Positions 1-10,586 of a stretch of 64,000 nucleotides of DNA are shown here, piece by piece. The stretch spans positions 372,001 through 436,000 of the forward strand of contig OZ025686.1 in the NCBI GenBank assembly GCA_964019335.1, read 5' to 3'. Position 1 is the stretch's first letter; each line of letters begins with the position of its first letter. The notes beneath the pieces are model-generated. The model saw only the letters and a list, made by a program, of their open reading frames with translations. It had not been told where the DNA came from and did not search any database. The position numbers and the translations under genes are program-made. This DNA comes from Diplonema japonicum. Taxonomy: Eukaryota; Euglenozoa; Diplonemea; Diplonemida; Diplonemidae.

Positions 1-261
1 AAAGAAGTAATAAAAAAAGGCAAAAACGGAGAGGGAATAAAAAGCAAAAGTAAAAACGGAGTGCCAAAAAAAAAAAAGAAAGGAAAAAAAAAAGTACCTC
101 TCGAATGGGGCCAAATAGAAAGTTTTTTTTTGTTTCGTTGTTTTTTTTTTTTTTTTTTTTTTTTTTTTCCTTCTTTATTTTGGTTCATAAAAAAATAAAA
201 ATAATGCGGAGAGGGGTGGGGGTATGGTAACAACAAGTTAAGAAAAAAAATTTGGGTGTGT

Positions 262-304
<43 letters not shown>

Positions 305-377
305 CTCTTTCGGAATAAAACGAAACGGAGATAAAAAAGTTTTTCAAAAGAATAGGGGAAAAAAAGTAATAAAAGAG

Positions 378-408
378 TTCAGATCCGCAGACACTTTACG
401 GATCTGAA
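378..408. other. Perfect 10-bp hairpin in 3' flank of Ala-rich gene
   Basis: Arms 378-387 (TTCAGATCCG) and 399-408 (its exact reverse complement) enclose an 11-nt loop. It lies about 140 bases downstream of the Ala-rich gene stop on the minus strand, in otherwise homopolymer-rich DNA. The rest of 1-544 is A/T homopolymer with no gene. Role unknown: a 3'UTR or intergenic RNA structure is possible. Confidence 0.6.
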
Positions 409-450
409 GCGTTAACCTTTTCCTTATAAAATGCAAAGGGGGGCAGGGTT

Positions 451-472
451 TAGAGATCAGAGTGGATCTCTA
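451..472. other. Perfect 8-bp hairpin next to the previous one
   Basis: TAGAGATC (451-458) pairs with GATCTCTA (465-472) around a 6-nt loop. It is the second perfect inverted repeat within 75 bases, in the 3' flank of the Ala-rich gene. Confidence 0.55.
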
Positions 473-544
473 TAAATTAAAATGGGTGTTACAAACAAAT
501 CAGGTTAACCTTTTTTTTCTTTTTTTCTTATTCTTCAATCAAAT

Positions 545-1195
545 TCAGTAGTACAGCCTGGGGGAGCCAAGAGCGGCATCAACGTAAGCCCTGCGAACGG
601 AGGCGCTGGCAACAGCGTTGGCGACAGCTGCGTTGGTGGCGACGGCATTGGCAGATGCGACAGCGTTGGCAGAGGCGACGGCATTGGCGGAGGCAACAGC
701 GTTGGCAGTGTGGATGGCGTTCGCGGTGTTGATGGCATTTGCAGTCGCAACGGCGTTGGCGTTGGCCTCGACGGCACGTGCAGTGATAGCAGCCTCAGTC
801 GCGCGGGCGTTGGCGTTGGCAATGGCATTGGCTTCGACGATACGGGCAGAGGTGCTCGCAGCAATGAGGTCGGCTTCGGCAGCCACAGCGATCCTGGATG
901 CCACAGACGCCGTTGACGACCCGTACAGCCCGTAGGGGTAGGCGGCCAGCCTGGGCGACAGAGGAGCGTAGGTGGCGGCCGCTGCCGCGGCCCCCGCCGC
1001 CCTCACCTCCGCCGCGGCCGCTGCCGCGGCCGCCGCGGCCACCCTCGGGCTCGACACAATGGGCGTGTGCACCAAGGGCACCACTGCCCTCGGCGACAAG
1101 GCAACAGCCGTCGCCAACGGTGAGATGGATCCGAGCCTGGGGGACACGGGCACAACAACAGGGCTGCCGGAGATCGAGTCGTACACAACAGACAT
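545..1195 (-). CDS. Alanine-rich low-complexity protein with SPR(L/A/V) motifs
   Basis: 216 residues starting at an ATG preceded by an A run. I do not recognise a family. The N-terminal ~60 residues carry repeated Ser-Pro-Arg motifs (SPRLGS, LSPRAV, SSPRVA), followed by a poly-Ala tract (residues ~53-75). A later stretch reads SPRLAAYPYGLY. Residues ~100-200 are dominated by Ala/Asn/Val repeats of the type AVASAN, which would form a regular amphipathic or helical array. The C-terminus repeats the motif as GSPRLYY. There is no signal peptide or membrane segment. The composition suggests a structural or scaffolding protein, which is inference only. The GC-rich, codon-biased sequence contrasts with the AT-rich flanks. 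The next gene upstream on this strand is the karyopherin. Confidence 0.75.
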   Translation of the reverse strand: MSVVYDSISGSPVVVPVSPRLGSISPLATAVALSPRAVVPLVHTPIVSSPRVAAAAAAAAAAEVRAAGAAAAAATYAPLSPRLAAYPYGLYGSSTASVASRIAVAAEADLIAASTSARIVEANAIANANARATEAAITARAVEANANAVATANAINTANAIHTANAVASANAVASANAVASANAVATNAAVANAVASASVRRAYVDAALGSPRLYY

Positions 1196-1429
1196 TTTTT
1201 TTTTTTTTTTTTTTTAAATGGAAGAGAAGGAAGCTTTTTTTTGTTGGATGTGGTATTACGATGGAGGGGGGTCTGAAATAATAATAATAATAATAATGAC
1301 AAAAATGTAACAAAACGCTGTGATTGATAACCAGAAGGATGGGGGGTAATAAAAAAAAAAAGCAAAAGAAAAATGGACGGATAAAAGGGGGCGTAAAAAA
1401 AATAATAAATGCATCTTTGCGTGCGTCTC

Positions 1430-4400
1430 TTAGGCTTGGGGGATCGTGACTGCGGACGCAAGGACCTGCTGGACATCCTGAGGCAAGGTGGACGCCACAG
1501 CACGGATGGCGGCAGGGTTCTCCGTCGCGACCTTCTGCAGGGTGCTGGTGAGCTCGACCTAATTTAATTTTCTCGTTTTTTTTTCTTCTTTGCAATACCT
1601 TAATCTCTGGCTGTGTAAATTCATGTGCAAGACCCTTGGCGAGACACTGCAGGATCTGGGGGAGAAGAGGAACAGACACATCGTGCATCGTCTCCAGCAC
1701 GAGCTTCACGGTGGAGTACACATTTTCATTCTCTGTGAAGTCAGCTTTGAGGGGCACATGCGGCAGGATAACTGGCATGGTCTGCAGAAGGAAACACGCA
1801 GCAGGGTTGCACTTGATCATCCTGCACAGTGCCGAGACGGCGTTGTCCACGGCTTCCTTCCGCTCGCCTTCCCTGCCGATGATCTCTCCAAGGAGAGGGA
1901 GGATGGTGGGGTAGAACGGGAAGGCCTCCTGCAGGCCACCCTTGCAAGTCACACCAACGGTGAAACAAGAGTTGGAACGAACCCCGCTGTCTGTCGATTT
2001 CATGCCTTCACAGCAGATTTTGACAAGTGTAGCAACATGACCTGTGATTTTGGTGTCGATGGCAGCAGTGCACTCCCCAAGGGTCCCGATGGCCATGTAG
2101 TGGTCCGACGCTGGGCGGCCTTTAGCAAGGTACTTTGTGATGTGAGGGAGAAGATCATCGAAGATCTGACGGAAGCCCGGGCCGTACGCCTTCGCAAGCT
2201 TGTCGACCATCTCGAAAACGCTGTCGATCAGCAGCTGGTCGTGGTCCTCGGGCATCTCCTCACCCTCCTCGTCCGACTCGTCCACCAGCTGGCACGGCGT
2301 TGATAGGTTCATCAGGCTCTTGATCTCCCCCAGGATCGCGTCGACGTGGTTGTGCACTGCCACGGCCCCTATCTTCTCTGCAATCTCGCTTATCCCGTCA
2401 CACGCCTGCGCCACGACCTCCTTGTTGTCATCGTTCCTTATTATCTGCAGCGCTACCATCAGTGCTTCCTGCACGCTCGCCCTCAACTCCTCGCACAACG
2501 TGTCCTCCGACGGGAGCCCGATCACAACTGGTACGAAATTTTTCTTATGAGTCCACATAGTGAGATACACCTGCAGCATCAATGCGTTCTTTCTGACCAT
2601 CGTGTGGAAGTGCTGCACGAACTCCAGCACCCTGGCGTAGATCTCCACGAAAAATGGCTCGAGGCTCAGGTCGCCTGTCTTTGCGAAGATGCCCAAACAG
2701 TGGAGCGCAGACGCTATGGCAAGGTTCTGCTTGTTGTCCACCCTGGTGACGCCATCGTACTCCTCTGACTCGGTGTCTTCGGGTTCAGAGTCGTCGCTCT
2801 CGTCAGCGATGTTCGTCCCAGGCAGCTGCCCGAACGGGTTCAAGGACGAGACGAGCTCACCTGCTTTCGTGTCCAGTGTGGCACAGAGGTGTGGCATGGT
2901 GACAGCAAGATTCTGCCCCATCTCTTTCGGGTACATCTCAGCCATGTTGGCCCAGAACCCGAATGAGTACTCGTTCAGTTCCGGCGCCTCGAGGGCCAGA
3001 CCCTCCGCCACCAGTTGCATCACGCTGGCGAGGTGATGGTTGAAGTGTTCCGCACCTGCAGCAGATGCCACCACACCAATGGTGTCCGTTGCCCTCGCAC
3101 GCAGCATGATAACCTCATCCTTCGTCTCCCTCAGGATAGGGATCAGTATCTTGAAGGTCTCCTCCGCGAAAGGAGCAAACTTTGTGCCCAACGCCTGGGC
3201 GACAGACGAAACAGCTGACACTGCTACGCATTGCGCCATCATGCCGTCGGGGCCGACGTTCGTGGTGATAATGGCAGCAAGCTTGATCATCAGCTGCTGG
3301 GCATAAGGAAGGACCTCGTCCTCAAGGTTCTCAGCAAAAGAGTCTACGAGGAGGGCTGCCTTCTCTCTAACATAGGGGTTGGCGTCGGAGAGGAGGTCAG
3401 TGGCAAGGGGAAGCAGCACCTCGTGGTAGTTGAGAATCTCCGGCTGCAGGTAATCGGTCAGCATCGATGAGGACACCAGAGCGGCCTCCTTCACCATGGG
3501 GTTGGGGTCACAGACGCATTGCTTCGTCAGATCAACAACGAACTCAATCTTCTCCCTCAACAAATCCCTGCACCCGCAGGAGAGAGCACCCAGCGCCAGA
3601 ATGCTGGCCTTCTTCATGAAAGGGTCGGCCGTGGCAACATCTACCACTTGCTGCTTGATCCACCCAAGCATGGGGGGTGCAATTAACCTCGAGGGCAGCC
3701 CCGTTGCCATTGCGTCCAACAGGTGCGAACCGATGCCCACATGCGACATGACGTCCTCATCAGGCTCCAAAGAGCACACAGTGCACGCACGGTCGCCGAG
3801 CAGGCTCATCGCAACCTGGCAGATGGGCTCGACGAAGTTGCCCTTGGTGATAGTTTTAGGGCGCATGTATGCTACCTTTGCTAATATGTCGCATGCCTTC
3901 TCGCGGTATTTGAGGTTTGTAGTTGTTCCGCTGCCGATGTGAATGCTGAACTGGATGATCTGTGTGAGGGTGTCGTTCTTTCCCTTAAAGGAAGGTGTCT
4001 CGAGAAGGTCGTCGAGGAGGTCAAAAGCTGTGGTGAAGAGCTCTTCGTCGTCGGAGGAGATGGAAGCTTGGAGGACCTGGAACATCGATGGGAGGAGCTG
4101 TGTGATGACGCTCGGGTCGAGGTCGATGACGAGGAGGAAGGCACTGGCAGCTTTGAGCGTTCGGACTCGGATGGACTGCTCGGAGTCGGCGAGGCCTTGC
4201 ATGAGGAACTGCGAGATAACCCCTGCCTGGGAACCAAGCTGGGCGGACATGGTTTCACTGCATGCGTGGAGAATGAGGATCACAAGTTCTCTCATCGCTG
4301 CTTCGGGTGACTGCGAGTTGGTCTTCAAGAACTCAAACAGTTCAGGCCAAGTCCCGCTTGCAACCTCCGCCTTCGCCAGCATTGCAATGCAGTGAGCAAT

Positions 4401-4697
4401 GCCCAGCTTTACCACCCTGATCGGCTCCATGGCCGCACACTTCAGCAGCGTCTGCTTCATCTCCGTCTTCGTCGCCTGGTTAAGCTTCCTCCAGTGTCCG
4501 ACTATCTTCTTCCTCAACAATATCGACGCCAGCTGCCTCACACCCGGGTTCTGACTATGGCTCAACTGCGCCACCAACAACGGAACACAATCCTTTTTCT
4601 TCATGAGCTGCGTCGCAGCCGCCTCGCCTGCCTTTCTCTCCTCGTTTACATGCGACCCGCATGCCGCCAGTAGCTGCTCAACCTCTTGAGGCTGCAT
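1430..4697 (-). CDS. Karyopherin beta, importin-5 / RanBP5 / Kap121 type (2 exons)
   Basis: Nuclear transport receptor built of HEAT repeats. It would carry ribosomal proteins and other cargo through the nuclear pore and be released by Ran-GTP. Exon 1 is 4697-1599 (1033 codons) and exon 2 is 1558-1430. The 40-nt intron 1559-1598 starts GTATTG, ends TTAG and contains an A run; splicing AAG to GTC gives a natural C-terminus ending VTIPQA. Total ~1075 residues, close to the family's ~1100. HEAT repeats run the whole length. An acidic insert (DESDDSEPEDTESEEYDG, about residue 630) and the following region with conserved ALHCLGIF are typical of importin-5. An unspliced reading runs on for 800 bases into the Ala-rich gene and is artefactual. 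Confidence 0.93.
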
Positions 4698-4928
4698 TCT
4701 GATGTGTACCCCACTGTATGGCGATACGATAGGTTATTCACGAAATGTTTCAAAATTTATTTATTTTATTTTATTTTATTTATTTTTTTTTTTTTTTTTT
4801 GTTAAAACAAAAGAATCGATCAGATGAGTTACCATTCTGTTCACAGAAAAAGAAGGGAAAAAAAAATCATTTGCGTCCCCATAATAAAACGGGCGAGTCA
4901 AGCGGCACCCACCTTGCAAGGAGGGGGG

Positions 4929-7616
4929 TCATGAGGCACAGAGGATTGTGCTATCACCAATAAGTCCTGACGCAGTACTGCGTTCCGAAAGGTGAATAGC
5001 CAAAAAGTTAAACACGTAGGCCGGCAATCCGGCGGTGGGCAAGGCGTGGGCAAGGATGAGGTTCTGAGGTACAGGATAGTTGGGAGTAATAAGTTCCTCG
5101 GAAATGAGAACAACAGAAAAAGCGGCTAAGTTGCAGTGGCAACGGTGCAGAGTTGAAAGAAGCTCTTCCGAAAGCGAGAAGCGTTCAGCTTTGCAAAACA
5201 GGAAGACGTGATCCGTGGGACTTGCCAGGTACCTCGAAGGGAAGGTGCTGTTCCCGATGAACTCGTCGAGCCCAGTGTCTTTCCCCACGCACTGCGCTTC
5301 GTTCGAAGAGAACGGCATTAGTGCGGCAGAGATGGCTTCTTGAAAAGCTACGTCATCACACAGCACCAGCGGCACAACTCTGACACCCTTTTTCAGCACC
5401 TCTCCCAAAGGTAGTGGAGGGGCCAGCGGTGTCAGTGTCAAGGCACACTTCTTGCAGCAAGACAGCCGCCCATCCTGATCCTTTGTGCACAACGTTTCGC
5501 CTGATTCAGAAGCGATGCGTATGTCACAGTCCTCTTGCTCCAGCGCTATGGTTATAGGGTTCCAACCATTGTGTCGCGTGAGGAAGGCTGTCCATTCACT
5601 GCCCGGGAATTGCCATCCCTTCACCGCCACGGTATTCGTGTCCTCCCTAACTTCCACATCTGTTTCGGAGTACCCAAATTCAGCAATATCTTCACCGTTT
5701 TCTGTGCTGATGTGTATTGTGGTGGTGGTTGCCTGCACCCCGCACCTTATGGGTTCTCCTCCCGGAGGTGTCGCTTCGCAAAGACTGCTCTTTACAACTC
5801 GTACCGCTTGCGACACACTTAAAAGCCTGTCGCCCTTCGCAGCCTCGATCCTTGCGTGCCTTGTAATGTGTGCAGTGCACCCCGCACCGCGGACTAACAT
5901 CACAACGTACTTGTATAAAGGTGCCATCTTGATCTTGAGGGAGATAGGCCCTGTCTGAATGGAGGGTGATGTCAGCAGGGGTGTGTTTGTAATGGCTGTG
6001 GTGCCCTCGCCTGAGACGGTGAATTCCACGCCGCTCATGGAATTGAAGTCGAGCAGCACACGCGGTATCTGGCACGGAAGGGGCACGGACACAGCAATGT
6101 TCTGGCTGCCCTGCTTAAGGCTGACCGTCTGGTGTCCTGGAATGTTGTTATCAACGTCTAAAATGTTCGCAAGCTCGCGAAGCTGCGCGAGGACCCGTCT
6201 GCGTCCCTTCTGCGGGAGGCTGATACCCTTCTTGATGTCAGGGAACAAGATGTAGTCACGCGTGTCTTCATCCAGAAGCGCGGCACGGAAAGGTGGGCGA
6301 GGTTCTCCATTAACAGAATAGATCATGGTGCTGGGATACGGCCCCTTACGCACTGTGATCTGGTCCCCGTCTGTGTCTTTGAAATGGATCTCTGACGGTG
6401 TGATAGGTTCCAGTGTAAGTTCTACAACGAGACCAGCAGGGTATTTCTTGTTGCTGGTGTCTTTGTGCGCCTGGTCGAGCTGGTCCTTGGAGAACACAAT
6501 GGTTTTCTTGTCCTCGTTGCCCATCACCGTCTGCTGCAGCATGCTGACGTTGAAGCAGAATCTGAACAGGCTTTCATCGGCGCTGATCATCTTCGCGTCC
6601 CTAAACTCTATTTTTATATCGCCCTCGATGACGACGCCCCTGTCGTCCATCCCGTACCTGCGAGACTGCAGCGTTGTATCCCAGCTGGTCTTCGAAGGGG
6701 CGGGGGTCCAGATTTTTTTTGAATTGTATATGGTGGTGGTTCCTTTGCCTGCAACGTTGCCTGTGCGGATCTTGAAAAAGGGCGATCGCACGGTGCCCGG
6801 GTTAGATAAATTACGTACTTGGACATGAGTGATTTTCAGAGTGTGCGATGCTTTTGGCTGCACACCGTGAAGCGATTTGTTCCAGTAATCGATATATCGT
6901 TTCTGCGAAGGAATGGTGACGCCGTTCCCGTCCGAAGTACGGGTATCGCCGAACTTCAGCAACGCTTCGTGTGGGGTGGGGTACAAGTTGGGGTGGAGCT
7001 TCAGGAGGAGGCAGCAGATCATCATTCCGGTTCTGCTTTTCCCGGCTTTACAGTGAATCGCAACTACGTTCTCCGAATGCTGTGCAAGATGTTTTGTCGC
7101 GTCCTCTATGAACGCAGGGATCAGCGCCAAGGGCATCGGCGGGTGATGATCATCGAAAGGAAACGCTGACCAACTCCCTCCAAACCTGGTTTTATTGTCA
7201 TATTCCCGTTCAGAACAGAGATTGTACACCTTGTACCTTCCTTTATGACGCGAACCGAGGAAACCCTCAACCTGGTCAATAGGATTTCTGTAGAAGGACT
7301 CTGCACCGTAGGACGGGAAACCCATTGCAATGATCTTTGGGGTGATGTAGGTTAGATCTAGATCGACGTCGTCGTCTTTCCACCGCACCTTCTGCTGGCT
7401 GACCATCTCGCGGACCATGCCTGCTCCAGGTGTGTTGCCGGGGATCGACGGTACCAGCTTTGCGATCATAGTTACTGGTGCAGTTATCGTTTCCATTAGT
7501 GAACTGGTGCTGCTCGTTGTCTTCTCTGCCACTTCGATGGTTTCGAACATCACCTCCTCGTCGCCGCTTTCAACCTCATCCTTCAGCTCCACAGATAGAT
7601 CAACACAACACGCCAT
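4929..7616 (-). CDS. PTEN-like lipid phosphatase with ~490-residue C-terminal extension
   Basis: 895 residues in one open frame from ATG. Residues ~95-240 are a PTEN-type phosphatase domain. The P-loop is HCKAGKSRTG, with both lysines flanking the loop glycine that in PTEN favour phosphatidylinositol-3,4,5-trisphosphate. The catalytic-acid loop is FPFDDHHPP, equivalent to PTEN's YPFEDHNPP. A C2-like beta-rich domain follows (~250-400, including TIVFSKDQLDQAHKD). The remaining ~490 residues have no family I recognise; they look globular and beta-rich, with cysteine pairs (SCCKKC). Human PTEN is 403 residues, so this is a much larger architecture. Predicted role: PIP3 3-phosphatase opposing PI3K, perhaps linked to the AGC kinase at 60744-62867. 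The substrate is inferred from the P-loop only. Confidence 0.88.
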   Translation of the reverse strand: MACCVDLSVELKDEVESGDEEVMFETIEVAEKTTSSTSSLMETITAPVTMIAKLVPSIPGNTPGAGMVREMVSQQKVRWKDDDVDLDLTYITPKIIAMGFPSYGAESFYRNPIDQVEGFLGSRHKGRYKVYNLCSEREYDNKTRFGGSWSAFPFDDHHPPMPLALIPAFIEDATKHLAQHSENVVAIHCKAGKSRTGMMICCLLLKLHPNLYPTPHEALLKFGDTRTSDGNGVTIPSQKRYIDYWNKSLHGVQPKASHTLKITHVQVRNLSNPGTVRSPFFKIRTGNVAGKGTTTIYNSKKIWTPAPSKTSWDTTLQSRRYGMDDRGVVIEGDIKIEFRDAKMISADESLFRFCFNVSMLQQTVMGNEDKKTIVFSKDQLDQAHKDTSNKKYPAGLVVELTLEPITPSEIHFKDTDGDQITVRKGPYPSTMIYSVNGEPRPPFRAALLDEDTRDYILFPDIKKGISLPQKGRRRVLAQLRELANILDVDNNIPGHQTVSLKQGSQNIAVSVPLPCQIPRVLLDFNSMSGVEFTVSGEGTTAITNTPLLTSPSIQTGPISLKIKMAPLYKYVVMLVRGAGCTAHITRHARIEAAKGDRLLSVSQAVRVVKSSLCEATPPGGEPIRCGVQATTTTIHISTENGEDIAEFGYSETDVEVREDTNTVAVKGWQFPGSEWTAFLTRHNGWNPITIALEQEDCDIRIASESGETLCTKDQDGRLSCCKKCALTLTPLAPPLPLGEVLKKGVRVVPLVLCDDVAFQEAISAALMPFSSNEAQCVGKDTGLDEFIGNSTFPSRYLASPTDHVFLFCKAERFSLSEELLSTLHRCHCNLAAFSVVLISEELITPNYPVPQNLILAHALPTAGLPAYVFNFLAIHLSERSTASGLIGDSTILCAS

Positions 7617-7677
7617 GGGTTATTTATTTGTTGTCGTTGTTTTTTCTTTATCAGTTCTTTGGTTTCGGGGGGGTATC

Positions 7678-7717
<40 letters not shown>

Positions 7718-7772
7718 TGGTAGGTTAAATTTAGTCAGTCCGTGACATTTAGTACTCTTTCTTCCGTGTTCT

Positions 7773-7810
<38 letters not shown>

Positions 7811-7976
7811 GTTCGGGGACGCCAGACGGAGGCTTACAAGTATGGGTAAAGATGGAGGAAAAAAAAAGTGTAACAAAAAAGAAGAGGGGGGGATGCAAGA
7901 GTGGTAGAAACGAGGATAGAAGAGGGTTCCTTTTTTATTTCTTCTTTTTTTTTCTTTGACCATCTCTTTATTATTC
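7617..7976. other. Intergenic region with long homopolymers
   Basis: Contains an A run of about 35 (from 7682) and a T run of about 30 (from 7779). I see no gene. The segment separates the 3' end of the Lys-rich gene from the PTEN-like gene. Confidence 0.6.
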
Positions 7977-8815
7977 TTATAACCGCACGTCTTTCTGGGA
8001 CGAAATCTGTGTTTTGTACTGTCTCATGGCAGTCAAGGACGACGATGGGAGGCCGAAGGGCACCGTGATACCCTTAGCTGCAGCTATCACTTGGATGCTT
8101 CCTTTTTTTTTTTTTTTTTTTCTTCTTTTTTTTTTTATTCTCTTGGTTGCATACCGAGAAGCTCGTCCTTTTCACGTCTGACAGCAAGCTCCTCACGCCT
8201 TTCCTTGGAGAGGTTCTGGTGGCCTTGCTCAGCTCTTGCGATGGCTGCTTGTGCGGCTGCCGACAACGTCGCAGGGGGGGAGACCGGTTCTGGGGTTACC
8301 TCAGGGTCCATTTCTACATCTTTTGCCTCTTCTACTTCTTCTAGTTGTTCTTTCTTTGAAGGCGCCGCTCCCTTTCTCTTCTCAGGTTCGGCTCTTGCTT
8401 GAGGAACACTTGTTTGGCCGCCCTGAGCAGCATATGCCTCTGCTCGAAGGCGTCTGATGTCGTTAAGGTCTGATGCTTGTGAGGACATTTTCGACTGCTG
8501 AGCACTGTATCCTCCTCGCGGTGCTGGCTTCACGGTGCCCAAACCTGTCCTGGTAGCTGGTTGTCGTGTCTTTGGTTGAAGCCTTGCTTCAGCTGCTCTT
8601 GCCCTCTTCTCCCGTTCTTCTGCGAGTTTTGCTTCATCAATCACGACAGGCTCGGGTTCGGGTTCTTGTGGTTTCTCTTTTTCCTTCTCCTTTTCCTTCT
8701 CTTCCCCGACTTTAGTCCTGTCCAATTCGCCTAGTTGCCTCAGTATCTCTTCTTCGCTGTTCTGCGGCGTTTTTTGCTCTTCACTTTTCTTCTTCTTGTT
8801 CTTGTTCTTCCCCAT
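7977..8815 (-). CDS. Lysine/glutamate-rich protein, 2 exons
   Basis: Predicted 261 residues. Exon 1 is 8815-8155, starting MGKNKNKKKK. An upstream ATG would only add a poly-Lys leader read from a poly-A run. Exon 2 is 8101-7977. The 53-nt intron 8102-8154 (GTATGCAACC...AG) is nearly all A. The splice joins a split Gly codon and gives a conserved-looking tail (SIQVIAAAKG, ITVPFGLPSSS). The N-terminus is highly charged (repeated EKEKEK). The middle is Pro/Gln-rich with two putative helices (DLNDIRRLRAEAYAAQ; AAAQAAIARAEQGH). No known family recognised and no signal or membrane segment. The C-terminal exon is outside the long open frame and would be missed without splicing. Confidence 0.7.
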
Positions 8816-9298
8816 TTTCTTTTTTTTTTTTTTTTTTTTTTTGTACAAACAGTATTCCTGGGGTTGTGTCCTTCGTTGTCATTTTTCTTTTTTTTTGCTC
8901 CATGGTGGTTATTGTCACGGGGCTTTCTTTTTTTTTTCCCCCCCTTTTGCATTGTGTTCTTGCGCTGCTAAGGAAAACTCCCGGGGTGGAAAGGGGTGGA
9001 AATTTTCCTTTGGGGCGGGGCGGGGTCTTTTCTTCTGTCCGGAAAAAAAAAAAAAGAACTTTCCCAAAGAAAACCAATAAACATAATTGTGTGATGACTG
9101 GTGGGAAGGGGATAACTGAAAAGGGCGGTTGTTTCATGTGGGTTTTCTCTTTCTTTTTTCCCTCCCTCCAAACGCGAGTGTATTGTGCACACTCTCTTTT
9201 TACCCTTCCTTTCGTTGATCGGTTAGAAGAAGAGAATATAAAAAAAAAAGGGTCCGAAATTCGAGAATAAAAAAAAAAAAAAAACTGACACAATAGTC
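8816..9298. other. Intergenic, homopolymer-rich, no gene seen
   Basis: T-rich and A-rich runs with short non-repetitive pieces. Open frames across it consist of Lys/Phe homopolymer translation only. It separates the Lys-rich gene from the uS9 stop. Confidence 0.5.
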
Positions 9299-9876
9299 TT
9301 AACGGTAGGACTTGGCGTACCTGGACCTGGCACCAGAACCACCGAATTTCTTCATCTCGGTGCGGCGAGGGTCGGCAATAAGGAGGGTACGGTCGTGGGC
9401 CATGTAAGTGTCCTTGATGGCCTGCTTGGTCTGAGGGGTATTTTTTTTTTTTTTCTTTTTTTTTTTTCGTAATCCATACCGGCTCGTCCACGAATTTCTG
9501 GTAGTAAGAGATGAGAGCCTTCGACATCGCCTGACGCAGGGCGAAAATTTGGCTGGTGTGACCTCCACCCCTCACCCTCAGCCTCATGTCAAGACCCCTG
9601 AACTTATCTGTTAGATTTAATAGTAAAAACAAAACAAAAAAAGAATTCACATACCTTTCCCAGCCAGCAGGATGGGCTCCTGAAGCTTGAGACGAAGCCC
9701 CTCAGGTTTCACGTTGTTAAGAGGAATACCGTTAACACGGATCAAACCCTTGCCTTGTGTTTGCTTGCTTTCCCTCCCCCGCTTTCCATACCCTTCTGGC
9801 AGGTCACCACAGCAATAGCATGCTTCTTCTTACCGTAAGTCTGCACCTTCTGAACGGGGGCCTTTGATTCCGACAT
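9299..9876 (-). CDS. RPS16: 40S ribosomal protein uS9 (S16), 4 exons
   Basis: Cytosolic small-subunit protein; its C-terminal tail reaches the decoding region. Exons 9876-9792, 9753-9655, 9607-9480 and 9430-9299 give 147 residues (family ~146). Introns of 38, 47 and 49 nt start GTATGG, GTATGT and GTATGG. The third contains two A runs broken by a single G. Splicing reconstructs family blocks: [36 protein letters not shown] then [18 protein letters not shown], and YYQKFVDEP joined to [10 protein letters not shown]. The protein ends SRYAKSYR, the universal uS9 C-terminus. The second acceptor is the AACAG before ATAAGTTC, chosen because only that phase gives [10 protein letters not shown]. No single open frame covers the gene. 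Confidence 0.96.
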
Positions 9877-10023
9877 CTCTTATGCTATAATAACACTGGA
9901 CAAAGATGGTACTCAGACAAGACAATGTGACCAATAAGATAGATGTGTTAAAAAAGAAAAAAGCAATACGGTTTAGGAATTATGTTTAAGAAAAAGATAA
10001 TGTCTATGGGGGGGGGGTTAAAT

Positions 10024-10419
10024 TTACTGAATATCGTTGGGAACAACGAGTCTTTTCTCCTTGCAGAGATGTTTTAATGCGCTCAACTCCTCCTCCACGG
10101 CTGCGCGGCCAAGACGTTCCTCGAGAAGCGCTTTTTCTAGAATGACAAGACGGTCTTTGAAATCTCTCTCTTTCTGTCGCAAAGGAGATGGAACCGAACT
10201 AGGTGTAGTGCTGCTGCTCCCCACGCTCGGAGCACTGCTCCCAACCGTTACTCTCTGCTCGTAGCCTTCATGCGTGATCGGGTTCCTTCGCACCGTAGCT
10301 CTCCCGTCTCCTTTGTGGAAGTTCATTGTATTTTTCCACTCCTTGCAAATCCGCTGGCTCCATGCCTTCGACCCATAGGGGTCAGAGGCTTCCGACATGG
10401 TTTTGCCTTCCCTTTTCAT
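10024..10419 (-). CDS. Small coiled-coil protein, unknown
   Basis: About 131 residues from the first ATG (10419), or 124 from the next (10398, MSEASDPYGSKAWSQ). The in-frame sequence further upstream has no ATG. The N-terminal half has a compact motif (DPYGSKAW, ICKEWKNTMNFHKGDG, RRNPITHEGYEQRV). A Ser/Pro/Thr linker is followed by a C-terminal ~55-residue coiled coil (KERDFKDRLVILEKALLEER). I do not recognise a family. Start choice is uncertain. Confidence 0.65.
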   Translation of the reverse strand: MKREGKTMSEASDPYGSKAWSQRICKEWKNTMNFHKGDGRATVRRNPITHEGYEQRVTVGSSAPSVGSSSTTPSSVPSPLRQKERDFKDRLVILEKALLEERLGRAAVEEELSALKHLCKEKRLVVPNDIQ

Positions 10420-10586
10420 TGAGGGGATAGTAACATCAACATTGGAACGAAACAAAACAGAAAAAGTGGGGGGGGAGTGGAGAATAATGGGAAAACAAAA
10501 ATAAAAAGTAAAAATAAAGGGGGGGTAGAGGGTAACAACATATTATCTACAAAACAGGTGGAACAAAAGAAAAAAAAGGGGGTTTT

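Noticed and set aside
795-1598. Extension of the karyopherin frame for ~270 residues into the Ala-rich gene
   Set aside because: It reads through a clear 40-nt intron; the spliced frame gives a family-like C-terminus and stops at 1430.
8781-9650. 289-residue minus-strand frame across uS9 and its 3' flank
   Set aside because: It reads through two introns and homopolymers; the true uS9 exons use other phases.
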